Positions 5,825 through 13,522 of a DNA stretch of 17,155 nt are shown piece after piece. A model generated the notes under the pieces. It was not told the DNA's origin. It worked only from the letters and a program-made list of their open reading frames with translations, and ran no database searches. How positions within the stretch are numbered: the first letter of the stretch is position 1; each line of letters begins with the position of its first letter. The position numbers and the translations under genes were made by a program. The stretch covers positions 1 to 17,155 of the forward strand of contig CAZPNW010000163.1 of the NCBI GenBank assembly GCA_964588175.1. Direction: 5' to 3'. Source of the DNA: JBAZTA01 sp964588175. GTDB lineage: Bacteria; Omnitrophota; Gorgyraeia; Gygaellales; Profunditerraquicolaceae.

Positions 5825-6336
5825 TAGCGCATGAATTGATATTGTTGGGTTTGCTGAAAAAAAGCCCAAAACACGGATACGAGATCAAGAAAGAGATCCG
5901 CGAGATCTTCGCTCTCTTCGCCGGGATCGACCTGAGTTCTATTTATTATCCGTTACGTATTTTAGAAAAAAAAGGTTTTATTGTAAAAACCACAGTTAAA
6001 ACAGGCAGGCGGCCTGCGCGGTATGTTTACGAACTCACTCCAAAAGGCCAGAGCCGTTTTACCGCGCTTCTTACCAAAAGTTTCCTTGATTTTAAGAGGC
6101 CGCAATTCAGTATAGATCTCAGTTTATATTTTCTTAATTATTTAAAGCCGGATATGGTCAAACGCCGGCTGCAGGCGCGGATGTTCCTGTTACGCAAGCT
6201 TTCTGCCGGTTTAGGGCAGATGGTCAAGTCTTTAGAAAAAAAGAAACCGGGTTCACTGGTCCGCATTTTAAATCATAACCGGCAGATGGTTGAGGCAGAA
6301 AGTTTGTTCTTGGAGAACCTTACCAAAACACTTTAA
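5821..6336 (+). CDS. PadR family transcriptional regulator
   Basis: The 171-residue protein opens MIAHELILLGLLKKSPKHGYEIKKEI, followed by SSIYYPLRILEKKGFI and the wing region GRRPARYVYELTPKG. This is the standard PadR winged-helix DNA-binding domain (about 1-80), and a helical C-terminal dimerisation segment (Vir_act_alpha_C-like, about 90-170) follows. Its ATG overlaps the accA stop as ATGA, so the two are translationally coupled. PadR proteins are often autoregulated repressors responding to small phenolic or drug-like ligands, but no ligand can be inferred here, nor can control of accA be assumed. Confidence 0.9.
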   Translation: MIAHELILLGLLKKSPKHGYEIKKEIREIFALFAGIDLSSIYYPLRILEKKGFIVKTTVKTGRRPARYVYELTPKGQSRFTALLTKSFLDFKRPQFSIDLSLYFLNYLKPDMVKRRLQARMFLLRKLSAGLGQMVKSLEKKKPGSLVRILNHNRQMVEAESLFLENLTKTL

Positions 6337-6363
6337 AAGAGGGCATGCGCGAAAGGGGAGGGT

Positions 6364-6750
6364 ATGGATAGAAAATTTAAAATACTGGTCATTGATGATG
6401 AAGAAGATATTTGCCATTTTTCGAAGTCGATCCTGGAAAAAACGGGGAAGTTCGAAGTGTTGACTTCGATGAACCCGTTGCAGGGGATTAATTTGGCAAA
6501 GATGCATCAGCCTGATCTGATCCTTTTGGATGTTTTCATGCCTGAAATGGATGGTTCCAAGGTCGCTGAACAGCTGTTAAAAGAAGAAGCAACCAGGAAT
6601 ATCCCCATTGTATTCTTGACCGCTCTGGTCAAAGAAAATGAATTAGGTTCCGGGGCCGGGAAGATAGGGGGCCGCAGATTTATTCCTAAACCGGTAGCTC
6701 CTCAAGAGTTGGTAAACCAGGTGAAATCGATTTTGAATATAAAAGACTAA
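6364..6750 (+). CDS. single-domain response regulator (receiver domain only)
   Basis: The 128 residues make one CheY-like receiver. The acidic pair Asp11-Asp12 lies in VIDDEED, the phospho-acceptor Asp56 in LILLDVFMPEMDG, the conserved Thr86 in VFLTAL, and Lys109 in IPKPV. There is no output domain, so it would act by protein contact or phosphotransfer. No histidine kinase is nearby. GGGGAGGG immediately upstream is a strong ribosome binding site, and the 27-base gap after padR suggests cotranscription with accA-padR. A terminator follows it. Confidence 0.92.
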   Translation: MDRKFKILVIDDEEDICHFSKSILEKTGKFEVLTSMNPLQGINLAKMHQPDLILLDVFMPEMDGSKVAEQLLKEEATRNIPIVFLTALVKENELGSGAGKIGGRRFIPKPVAPQELVNQVKSILNIKD

Positions 6751-6757
6751 ATATCTT

Positions 6758-6795
6758 AACCCCATGACACTGTTTTACTTGACAAGGGGTTTTTT
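6758..6795 (+). terminator. rho-independent terminator after the response regulator gene
   Basis: AACCCC (6758-6763) pairs with GGGGTT (6786-6791), possibly extended by TG/CA across an A·A mismatch, and a T-run continues to 6795. The loop is long (about 20 bases), so efficiency may be moderate. The right half overlaps the -35 box of the next operon. Confidence 0.6.
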
Positions 6796-6807
6796 CTATG
6801 GTATATA
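6779..6807 (+). promoter_or_regulatory. promoter of the marR efflux operon
   Basis: A perfect TTGACA (6779-6784) is separated by 17 bases from TATATA (6802-6807), a near-consensus sigma70-type arrangement. The -35 box lies inside the loop of the upstream terminator and the spacer contains its right arm and T-run. Transcription would start near 6814, inside the first TTAA dyad. Confidence 0.75.
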
Positions 6808-6809
6808 TA

Positions 6810-6854
6810 TTAATATAGTTAATATTTAATATAGTTAAATGTTAATAAGGTTAA
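6810..6854. promoter_or_regulatory. three 16-bp-spaced TTAA-N5-TTAA dyads, probable MarR operator
   Basis: TTAATATAGTTAA occurs at 6810-6822 and again at 6826-6838, and the variant TTAATAAGGTTAA at 6842-6854. Start-to-start spacing is exactly 16 bases each time. Each copy has TTAA at both ends (self-complementary half-sites). They cover the predicted transcription start, the leader, and the AAGG Shine-Dalgarno of marR. MarR proteins bind AT-rich dyads of similar size and commonly repress their own operon, so autoregulation is a natural inference. Confidence 0.7.
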
Positions 6855-6856
6855 AC

Positions 6857-7309
6857 ATGACTGAGGTTTCTTTATTAGAATTTGCCGATAAGTTAAATGT
6901 GCTTATGCCGGTTATTATGCGGGAGTTTGCGAAACGGCAGGCTAATGAATTGTATAAAGGAAAGATCACCCTGCCGCAGTTTTTGATCCTGGAGATCATT
7001 CACAAAGAAGATGAATCCAAGATGACCGATCTGGCTCATCTTATGAATGTTTCGACCGCGGCAATGACGGGGATCGTTAATCGTTTAGTTAAAGGCGGGT
7101 ATGTCGTGCGTAAGTATGATGCCGAAGACCGCCGTATTATAAAAGTGATTTTAAGCCCGAAAGGCAATGAATTGGTAAAGAAGACTACTGAACAGCGCCG
7201 GCAAATGGCGATTAAAATATTTGGCAAGATATCAGAACCTGACCGGATGGATCATCTGCGGATACTGGGGCAGATACGCGATATTCTCCTGCAGGAAAAA
7301 GAGGGTTAG
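6857..7309 (+). CDS. MarR family transcriptional regulator of the adjacent efflux genes
   Basis: The 150-residue protein has the MarR winged-helix layout. A dimerisation helix at the N-terminus is followed by LPQFLILEIIHKEDESKMTDLA, the recognition-helix region MNVSTAAMTGIVNRLVKGGYV, and the wing with KYDAEDRRIIKVILSPKG (about 86-103). The DRR-x-x-x-V-x-LSPKG signature is typical. I place the start at the ATG at 6857, because AAGG lies six bases upstream. An in-frame ATG at 6839 has no ribosome binding site and would lie in the operator repeats. It is the first gene of the unit with the tolC-like gene one base downstream, so its probable role is ligand-relieved repression of the pump. Confidence 0.92.
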   Translation: MTEVSLLEFADKLNVLMPVIMREFAKRQANELYKGKITLPQFLILEIIHKEDESKMTDLAHLMNVSTAAMTGIVNRLVKGGYVVRKYDAEDRRIIKVILSPKGNELVKKTTEQRRQMAIKIFGKISEPDRMDHLRILGQIRDILLQEKEG

Positions 7310-7310
7310 G

Positions 7311-8573
7311 ATGAAACTGCGCAATATCATCATGATCATGGTTTTTGCCGTGGTACCGCTGGGTATTCTGTATGCGGAAGAGCTTTCTTTGACGCTCGAT
7401 GAAGCGCTTGCTCTTGCTTTGCGGAATAATGCGGGAGTGCTTTTAAAACAGGAAGATGTGCAAAAAGCAAAAGCATCGATCGCCGAGGCCCGCGCCGCTC
7501 TCCTGCCGTCTCTGACGGCCAAAGCATCCTTAAGCGATACGCGCGGCTTGTATGGGAAAGATATTAGCTCGGCATCTTCGCAGCTTTCAGTCAAGCAATA
7601 CCTGTATAAAGGCGGAGCTATCAGCAATACGATAAAACAAAATGAATTCTTCTTGGCGGCTGGCGAGGCCGGATTAGACGCGGCAAAGCAGGAAATAGCC
7701 TTGAATGTTAAAAGAGCATTTTATACGCTTCTTTTCGCCGGGAAATTTGCCGCGCTCAATAAAAGTATCCTTGAAAATACCCGCGCGCATTACGCGGTGG
7801 TAAAAGAACGGTACGCTTTCGGACAAGCTTCGGAATCGGAAGTCTTGAGCATGGAGCAAGCCTTACGCAGTGTCCAGGAAGCATATGATAGCTCATTAAA
7901 CGAACTGGAATCAGGCCGGGCGGTATTGAATAATGTTTTGTTCGCCCAGGACGATGTTGTAATAACCCTCAAGGGTGAGCTCAGTTGGGAACCGGAGGCA
8001 GTCGCCTATGATGAAGCATTCTTAAAAGCAATGCGTATGAGGCCGGAGATAAAACAATATGAGGCGCTGGAAAAGGGAGCGGAAAAAGCCATTGAAGTAG
8101 CCAAAGCCGATAGCCGTCCCAGTGTGTACGCGTCCTGGGATTATTACAGCGCCACGCGCGCAACCGCCAGCGCTGCCAAGAATAATAATGACTATAATAT
8201 AGTAGGGGTTACGGTTTCCTGGCCGCTCTTTGACGGATGGGCGACAAAAGCAAAAGTCCAGCGGGCGCTGGCAGATTTAAAACAATCCCGGCTGAGCAAA
8301 GAAAAAGTGATCAAAGATATCCGTTTAGAGGTCAAGAATGCCTATCTGGGATTAAAGAATTCCCTTTCGTTCATGCAGCTCATGCAGGCGCAGGTCGCGG
8401 TATATCAGGATACTCTTTTAACAGTTCAGGATAAATCGAAGGCCGGGATTGCCAGTACGTTAGATTTAAATGACGCTTCTTTGGGATACCAAATATCTTT
8501 GTTTAACCAGGAACAATCAACGTATGATTATATTATTGCCAAGGCGCGGTTCGATTTGGCAGTGGGAGGTTAA
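7311..8573 (+). CDS. TolC-like outer membrane efflux channel protein
   Basis: The 420-residue protein has a signal peptide (MKLRNIIMIMVFAVVPLGILYA, cleavage expected after Ala22), then two outer-membrane-efflux-protein repeats. The first starts ELSLTLDEALALALRNNAGV, and the second starts near EAFLKAMRMRPEIKQYEALEKGAEKAIEVAKADSRP. Alpha-helical barrel segments run to the C-terminus, with GVTVSWPLFDGW as a typical beta-strand motif of the family. As a trimer it would form the outer-membrane exit duct for the pump encoded downstream. I chose the ATG at 7311, one base after the marR stop, with GAGGG just upstream. A longer frame from 7221 overlaps marR and lacks the signal at its N-terminus. The length is near the family norm. 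Confidence 0.92.
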   Translation: MKLRNIIMIMVFAVVPLGILYAEELSLTLDEALALALRNNAGVLLKQEDVQKAKASIAEARAALLPSLTAKASLSDTRGLYGKDISSASSQLSVKQYLYKGGAISNTIKQNEFFLAAGEAGLDAAKQEIALNVKRAFYTLLFAGKFAALNKSILENTRAHYAVVKERYAFGQASESEVLSMEQALRSVQEAYDSSLNELESGRAVLNNVLFAQDDVVITLKGELSWEPEAVAYDEAFLKAMRMRPEIKQYEALEKGAEKAIEVAKADSRPSVYASWDYYSATRATASAAKNNNDYNIVGVTVSWPLFDGWATKAKVQRALADLKQSRLSKEKVIKDIRLEVKNAYLGLKNSLSFMQLMQAQVAVYQDTLLTVQDKSKAGIASTLDLNDASLGYQISLFNQEQSTYDYIIAKARFDLAVGG

Positions 8574-8575
8574 GA

Positions 8576-9475
8576 ATGCGGAGCAAGAAAATATTGATCT
8601 ACCTTTTGGCGCTCATGGTGCTTGGCGGATGCCAGAAAGAAGAAAAGAAAGCGGCCGTCCCCGATGTCATACCGGTGAAGACGCGGCTGCTTGCCCTGGA
8701 GAATATAGAAAAAACGATCGATTACGTGGGGAGTATCAAAGCCAATGAAGAAGTTTTAGTTTATCCCAAGGTCAGCGGTAAGGTCATTGAACAAATCTTT
8801 CAGGTCGGCAGCAGTGTCGCCAAAGGCCAACCCATTTTTTATATCGACCGTGATGAAGTAGGCTTGAAGTTCGAGCAGGCTCCGGTGGTAAGCCCTTTGG
8901 ACGGTGTCGTCGGTAAAGTCTTTGTCGATATCGGGGATCATGTTTTGCCGCAGAATCCCGTTGCCTTGGTGGTTACTTTAGAAAAAGTACAGGTTGTCCT
9001 GGATATCCCGGAAATATATTTGCCGAAAATATTCCTGGGGCAGGAGGCGGCGGTGTCCGTTGATGCCTATCCTGAGCAGAAATTCACGGGTAAAATAACC
9101 AAGATAAGCCCGATGGTAAATCTGGAGAACCGCGCCGCGCCGGTTGAGATCACCATCGAGAATCCGGGGTATTTGCTTAAATCAGGGATGTTTGTGGAGG
9201 TTTCTCTGACGCTCGAAAAACATACCGCTGTGCCGGTGATCTTGAAGGAGTCGATCATCGGGAAAGAACCGGAGGCGTATGTGTATACGGTCGAAAATAA
9301 CCTGGCGCGCATGCAAAAGGTTTCTTTCGGGATACGCAAGGGCTCTCTGTATGAAGTTACCAGCGGGTTAAAAGAGGGGGATTTGGTTGTGGTCGTGGGG
9401 CAGCAGCGCCTCTATGAAGGGGCTGTGGTGAGTATCGATAAGGGAAATGGTTCCGGGAAAGGAGAAATAAAATGA
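8576..9475 (+). CDS. RND efflux periplasmic adaptor (membrane fusion protein), lipoprotein, without alpha-hairpin
   Basis: The 299-residue protein has a lipoprotein signal with lipobox LGGC (Cys19). The two lipoyl (barrel-sandwich) halves, YPKVSGKVIEQIFQVGSSV (63-81) and APVVSPLDGVVGKVFVDIGD (102-121), are joined by only about ten residues (D91-Q101). In AcrA-type adaptors a long coiled hairpin occupies that spot. A beta-barrel domain (EKVQVVLDIPEIYLPKI to GMFVEVSL) and a membrane-proximal domain follow. It would link the pump to the TolC-like channel in the periplasm. The ATG is two bases after the upstream stop with GGAGG before it, and the stop overlaps the pump gene as ATGA. The short length (most adaptors are 350-400 residues) is explained by the missing hairpin and not by truncation. 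Confidence 0.9.
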   Translation: MRSKKILIYLLALMVLGGCQKEEKKAAVPDVIPVKTRLLALENIEKTIDYVGSIKANEEVLVYPKVSGKVIEQIFQVGSSVAKGQPIFYIDRDEVGLKFEQAPVVSPLDGVVGKVFVDIGDHVLPQNPVALVVTLEKVQVVLDIPEIYLPKIFLGQEAAVSVDAYPEQKFTGKITKISPMVNLENRAAPVEITIENPGYLLKSGMFVEVSLTLEKHTAVPVILKESIIGKEPEAYVYTVENNLARMQKVSFGIRKGSLYEVTSGLKEGDLVVVVGQQRLYEGAVVSIDKGNGSGKGEIK

Positions 9476-12400
9476 GATTGCCGGAATTTGGCGTAAAAAA
9501 ACCCGTTACTAACCTGATGATCTTTTCCGCGATCATTATCCTTGCCATGTACAGCCTTTCCCGTATCGGTATTGATAGTATGCCTAAGATCGAACCGCCG
9601 GTGATCACGGTAATCTCTGTTTATCCGGGCGCCAGCCCCGAAGACGTCGAAGCAAAAGTCTCTGAACCCCTGGAAAACCAATTGGCTACTACTCCCGGCC
9701 TGGAGAAAATAACCTCCAAGTCTTCAGAGGGATCTTCTTTGATCACCATGAAGTTCATCTGGGGGACAAACCTTGACGCCGCCACCAATGATGTGCGCGA
9801 CCGTATTGAATTAGCCAAACGCTTTTTGCCCGATATCCCTGATGAAATGGATAACCCGTTTATCTATAAGTTCAATACCGCGAATATCCCTATCCTTTTT
9901 ATGGGTATTACCGCTCAGCAGTCATACACGCAATTAAATGATCTGATCGATAAAAGGGTAGGCGATGCTATCCGCCAATTACCCGGGGTAGGAACGGTTG
10001 AGCTTATCGGAGGCCTGGAGCGCCAGGTTAATGTCTCACTGGATAAGAACCGCCTGGAAGGTTACGGGCTTTCTATACTTGATATTCAGGATATCTTAAG
10101 ACAGGAAAATATCTCTCAGCCTTTAGGAAAGCTCAAAACCGGGTTAACTGATTATCTTATCCGCCTGCCGGGAGAATTCCTTGAGCCGGAAGAAATCAAC
10201 ACGGTTATCCTGGGTAAACACGACGGTAAAGTGGTGTATTTAAAGGATGTGGCGACCATAGAAGACGGGTTTAAGGAAGTGACGCTTAATGTCCGCATTA
10301 ACGGCCGTTCCGGATTGATGTTAATGATCCAAAAGCAGACTGATACCAATACGGTTGAAGTCGCTGCCCGTATTAAAAAGAAGCTCAAAGAATTAGAGAA
10401 AACACTGCCTGCCGATGTTAAGATGTTTACCATTTTTGACACCTCTCAGGATATCATTGACTCGTTGGATTCTTTAAAGTCTTCAGTTTATTTGGGGATT
10501 GGCCTGGTGGTTATCGTGGTTTGGTTCTTCCTGCGCCAGTTCCTTCCCAGCCTGATCATCGCCCTCACTATACCGTTCTCTCTTTTGATCGCTTTTATTT
10601 ATCTTTTCTTGAGCGGCAAGACCATCAATACGATCAGCCTTTCTTCCCTGGCGATCGCCGCGGGGATGGTCGTCGATAATGCTATTGTCGTTGTCGATAA
10701 TATATATCGAAAGTTGGAAAGAGGCAATAGGCCGGCAGAAGCAGCGATATTCGGCACACAGGAAATGTTTCTGGCTATTGCCGCTTCAACTTTGACAACA
10801 GTAGTTGTTTTTATGCCCATGCTTTTTATTCCCGGGGTCATCGGTATTTTCTTTTCTGAACTCGCGGTGATCGTTACCGTGACCCTTCTGGGGTCGCTTT
10901 TTACCGCGACTACGTTCAGCCCCATGCTTTGTTCTCAATGGATGAGAACTGTTTATCATGCCAGGAAAGATAAACGGTTCTTTGACCGCTTCTATGAGTT
11001 CTCCGAGAATATGTTTAAGTCATGGGAGTCTTTTTACGCCGGCATTTTAAGTTGGTGCCTGCGCCATAAAAAGACGGTTCTTATCGGGTTTACGGCGGCT
11101 TTTTTTGCCACCATGCTCTTGGTGCCTTTTGTAGGCAATGAATTCTCTCCCGAAGAAGATACCGGGGATATCCGCCTGACCATTCATCTTCCGTTAGGGA
11201 CACGCTTTGAAGAAGCTAATAAAGTCGGCCAGCGGATAGAAGGCATCCTTAAAAATGATATTCCTGAAGCGCGCTTTTATTATGCCCGTACCGGAACAGT
11301 AGAAGGCAGAGGCCGGGGCATGGGGCAGGTCTCCGGCACAAATATCGTTACCGCGGGGGCAAAGCTGGTCGCTAAGACCAAGCGCAAGCGTTTAGTCTGG
11401 GAGATAGCGCAGGACCTGCGCAATAAGATCAAGAAGATCCCCGGCGTCCTGAAAATCGATATTCAAACCGGTAATCCCATCGGCAGGATGCTCACCGGCA
11501 TGGGCGGCAAGGCCGTGCAGATCGAGATCGTCGGAAATTCGTTCTCGCAGACCGATGAGCTCGCGCAGAAGATAAAAAAGATCATGGAAAAGATCCCCGG
11601 TACGGTCGATGTATCGATCTCCCGGGAGTTGCAGCTGCCTGAGTTAATGATAGAAGTTGACCGGCAGAAGGCGGCAAGCCTGGGGTTGAATATGAACATT
11701 ATTTCTAATACGCTTAAGACTTGCATCGAAGGTTCGGCTGCCAGTAAGTACCGGGAAAAAGGCGATACTTATGATATTTATGTGCGGCTCCAGGAATCGT
11801 CGCGCCAGAATATAGAGGATATTGAGAATTTGACTATAGTTTCTCCTGTCACGCAAAGCCAGGTGAGGCTTTCGAATATCGCGGTGATCCGTGAGGGAGT
11901 CATCCCGCGCGAAATTGAGCGTCAGAACCGTGAGCGGGTGGTCAGGGTAGAATGTAATACTTATGATCGTTCTACCGGGAAAGTCGTGGAAGACCTGATG
12001 CTTGAGATGCGAAAGATCGTTTTGCCTTCTGATATAATGCTCAATGTAGGAGGAGAAGCGGAAGAACAGAAGAAAGCCTTCCGCGACCTTGCCCTGCTTT
12101 TATTATTAGGTGTCGCGCTGGTGTACATGGTCATGGCGGCGCAGTTTGAATCATTGCTGGACCCGTTCATTATCATGTTTTCCATCCCGTTCACTTTTAT
12201 CGGTGTGGTGTTGGGTTTTCTTTTGACGCATACTACCTTAAATATTATAAGCTATCTCGGCGCGATCATGCTTATAGGAATAGTGGTGAATAACGCTATT
12301 GTATTGATCAGTTATATCATTATCCTGCGCGCGCGCGGGCAATCGATGCATGATGCAGTGACCAATGCCGGCAGGGACAGGTTACGGCCGGTATTAATGA

Positions 12401-12621
12401 CTACTATCACGACCTTGGCGGGCTTGCTGCCGCTTGCGATATCAAACGGCGTGGGTTCTGAGACCTGGCGCCCGCTGGGTATTACCATGTTTGGAGGGCT
12501 TACGGTTTCCACATTGATCACGATGCTTTTTGTCCCGACGCTCTATGCGGTGTTCCATAGAAAAAGCGGCAGTGCCAAGAATAATAAACATACGGGGGGG
12601 TCTCCCGCTGGCAGCCTGTAG
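9472..12621 (+). CDS. RND efflux pump, inner membrane permease (HAE1/AcrB-SwrC type)
   Basis: The 1049-residue protein has the full RND layout: an N-terminal span after MRLPEFGVKKPVTN, a porter domain with PGASPEDVE and WGTNLDAATNDVRDRI, a central membrane block (about 338-490), a second porter half, and a C-terminal membrane block ending near 1030. In the proton-relay helix it has GMVVDNAIVVVDN with Asp402 kept and Asn403 where AcrB has a second Asp. In the later helix VVNNAIVL has Asn940 where AcrB has its relay Lys. This pattern is seen in SwrC-like and related RND pumps. It is translationally coupled to the adaptor (ATGA). A run of seven G (12594-12600) falls in the last codons, so the extreme C-terminus could shift if that run is miscounted. 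Confidence 0.95.
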   Translation: MRLPEFGVKKPVTNLMIFSAIIILAMYSLSRIGIDSMPKIEPPVITVISVYPGASPEDVEAKVSEPLENQLATTPGLEKITSKSSEGSSLITMKFIWGTNLDAATNDVRDRIELAKRFLPDIPDEMDNPFIYKFNTANIPILFMGITAQQSYTQLNDLIDKRVGDAIRQLPGVGTVELIGGLERQVNVSLDKNRLEGYGLSILDIQDILRQENISQPLGKLKTGLTDYLIRLPGEFLEPEEINTVILGKHDGKVVYLKDVATIEDGFKEVTLNVRINGRSGLMLMIQKQTDTNTVEVAARIKKKLKELEKTLPADVKMFTIFDTSQDIIDSLDSLKSSVYLGIGLVVIVVWFFLRQFLPSLIIALTIPFSLLIAFIYLFLSGKTINTISLSSLAIAAGMVVDNAIVVVDNIYRKLERGNRPAEAAIFGTQEMFLAIAASTLTTVVVFMPMLFIPGVIGIFFSELAVIVTVTLLGSLFTATTFSPMLCSQWMRTVYHARKDKRFFDRFYEFSENMFKSWESFYAGILSWCLRHKKTVLIGFTAAFFATMLLVPFVGNEFSPEEDTGDIRLTIHLPLGTRFEEANKVGQRIEGILKNDIPEARFYYARTGTVEGRGRGMGQVSGTNIVTAGAKLVAKTKRKRLVWEIAQDLRNKIKKIPGVLKIDIQTGNPIGRMLTGMGGKAVQIEIVGNSFSQTDELAQKIKKIMEKIPGTVDVSISRELQLPELMIEVDRQKAASLGLNMNIISNTLKTCIEGSAASKYREKGDTYDIYVRLQESSRQNIEDIENLTIVSPVTQSQVRLSNIAVIREGVIPREIERQNRERVVRVECNTYDRSTGKVVEDLMLEMRKIVLPSDIMLNVGGEAEEQKKAFRDLALLLLLGVALVYMVMAAQFESLLDPFIIMFSIPFTFIGVVLGFLLTHTTLNIISYLGAIMLIGIVVNNAIVLISYIIILRARGQSMHDAVTNAGRDRLRPVLMTTITTLAGLLPLAISNGVGSETWRPLGITMFGGLTVSTLITMLFVPTLYAVFHRKSGSAKNNKHTGGSPAGSL

Positions 12622-12685
12622 TCAAAATGATCATTCGCCGGCGGTCCTTTAAGGTGTCGTTTGATACAAATAAAGCGAGGCTTTT

Positions 12686-12976
12686 ATGAAAATGGTGATG
12701 ATTGTTTATAATGAGGCGATTGATTTAGAGGTCATGGAAGTCCTGGCAGATTGCGCGATGAAGAATTATACGAAAGTTATGGGGGTTTTCGGTAAAGGGA
12801 GTACTTCGGGGACACATGGCGGTGACGATATTTGGCCCGGGAGAAATAATATACTTTATGTCGCCTGTGATGATAAACAGGCAAAGCAGATGGTTTTATG
12901 CGTAAAAGAATTGAGGAAAAGCCTTGGTAAAGAAGGAATTAAGGCATTTGTCTTGCCTTTGGAAGAAATGTCATAG
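12686..12976 (+). CDS. small PII-like protein linked to the RND pump
   Basis: The 96 residues suggest a ferredoxin-like beta-alpha-beta-beta-alpha-beta fold: a first strand MVMIVYNE, a helix DLEVMEVLADCAM, a strand and loop VMGVFGKGSTSGTHGGDDIWPG, a strand NNILYVACDD, a helix KQAKQMVLCVKELRKSL, and a last strand GIKAFVLPLE. The Gly-rich loop at 36-52 sits where PII proteins carry their T-loop. Small PII-like proteins (including the group described beside heavy-metal RND pumps) occur next to efflux operons, and the IWPG...N.LYV...D and IKAFVLP features fit that group as I know it. It lacks the T-loop Tyr of GlnB. GAGG lies upstream of the ATG. A 64-base gap after the pump suggests cotranscription. 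A regulatory or metal/nucleotide sensing role is inference. Confidence 0.6.
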   Translation: MKMVMIVYNEAIDLEVMEVLADCAMKNYTKVMGVFGKGSTSGTHGGDDIWPGRNNILYVACDDKQAKQMVLCVKELRKSLGKEGIKAFVLPLEEMS

Positions 12977-13021
12977 GAGAGCTGTCTTTTAAGCCGGCGG
13001 CATAATTTTTCAAATTTTTCA

Positions 13022-13050
13022 TTGAATAAGGCGCTCTTTCGCAGTAGAAT
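13022..13050 (+). promoter_or_regulatory. sigma70-type promoter of the CBS gene
   Basis: TTGAAT (13022-13027) and TAGAAT (13045-13050) are spaced by 17 bases. Transcription would start near 13057, giving a leader of about 43 bases to the ATG at 13100. Confidence 0.6.
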
Positions 13051-13099
13051 ATACCTAGATTTTTATTGAACCGGTGAATTAACCTTTAGCGGGGTGGTA

Positions 13100-13522
13100 A
13101 TGAAAAAGCTTGTTAAGGTCCAGCAAAAAGCCAATACACCTTTTGCTTTAAAGATCAATGATTCGATCATTAAGACTTCAGAAAATGCTTCGGTACGGGA
13201 GATCGCCAAGATCTTAAAACAAAATAAGATCGGCGCGATAATCGTGGAAAAAGACGGCAATCTCTCCGGTATCATATCGGAGCGGGATATTGTTTGGCGG
13301 GTTGTCGCCGAGGATAAGTCTTTGGATGATACAAAGGCGAAAGATATTATGACCAGTGACGTGATCTCTGTCGATCTCGATGAGGGTATGGATAAGATCT
13401 ATGAAATGATGAAAAAAGTCCCTTTTCGCCATCTTCCGGTGCGTAAGGGCGATAAGGTGATCGGCATGGTTTCAAGCAGGGATCTTATGTATCTGCGTAA
13501 TCTAAAGACCTCTAATACATAA
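13100..13522 (+). CDS. CBS-domain pair protein
   Basis: The 140-residue protein consists almost entirely of a Bateman module. The first CBS domain (about 20-75) contains ASVREIAKILKQNKIGAIIV and GIISERDIVWRVV, and the second (about 82-135) contains VDLDEGMDKIYEMMKK, RHLPV and GMVSSRDLMYL. The SERDI and SSRDL motifs are the usual adenine-nucleotide-contact positions in such modules. It has no fused effector domain, so it probably senses an adenosine derivative and acts on a partner that is not identifiable here. The ATG at 13100 follows GGGGTGG; an in-frame GTG at 13094 lies within that ribosome binding site. It appears to be monocistronic with its own promoter. Confidence 0.88.
   Translation: MKKLVKVQQKANTPFALKINDSIIKTSENASVREIAKILKQNKIGAIIVEKDGNLSGIISERDIVWRVVAEDKSLDDTKAKDIMTSDVISVDLDEGMDKIYEMMKKVPFRHLPVRKGDKVIGMVSSRDLMYLRNLKTSNT

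Noticed and set aside
6003..6020. CAGGCAGGCGGCCTGC palindrome as another class B element
   Set aside because: It lies in the conserved GRRPARY wing of PadR and is explained by codon use; the CGGCAG loop is missing.
6839..6856. Upstream ATG for the MarR protein
   Set aside because: No ribosome binding site; it lies in the operator repeats, while the ATG at 6857 has AAGG at six bases.
7221..7310. Upstream start for the TolC-like protein
   Set aside because: It overlaps marR by almost 90 bases, and the resulting N-terminus hides the clear signal peptide that begins at 7311.
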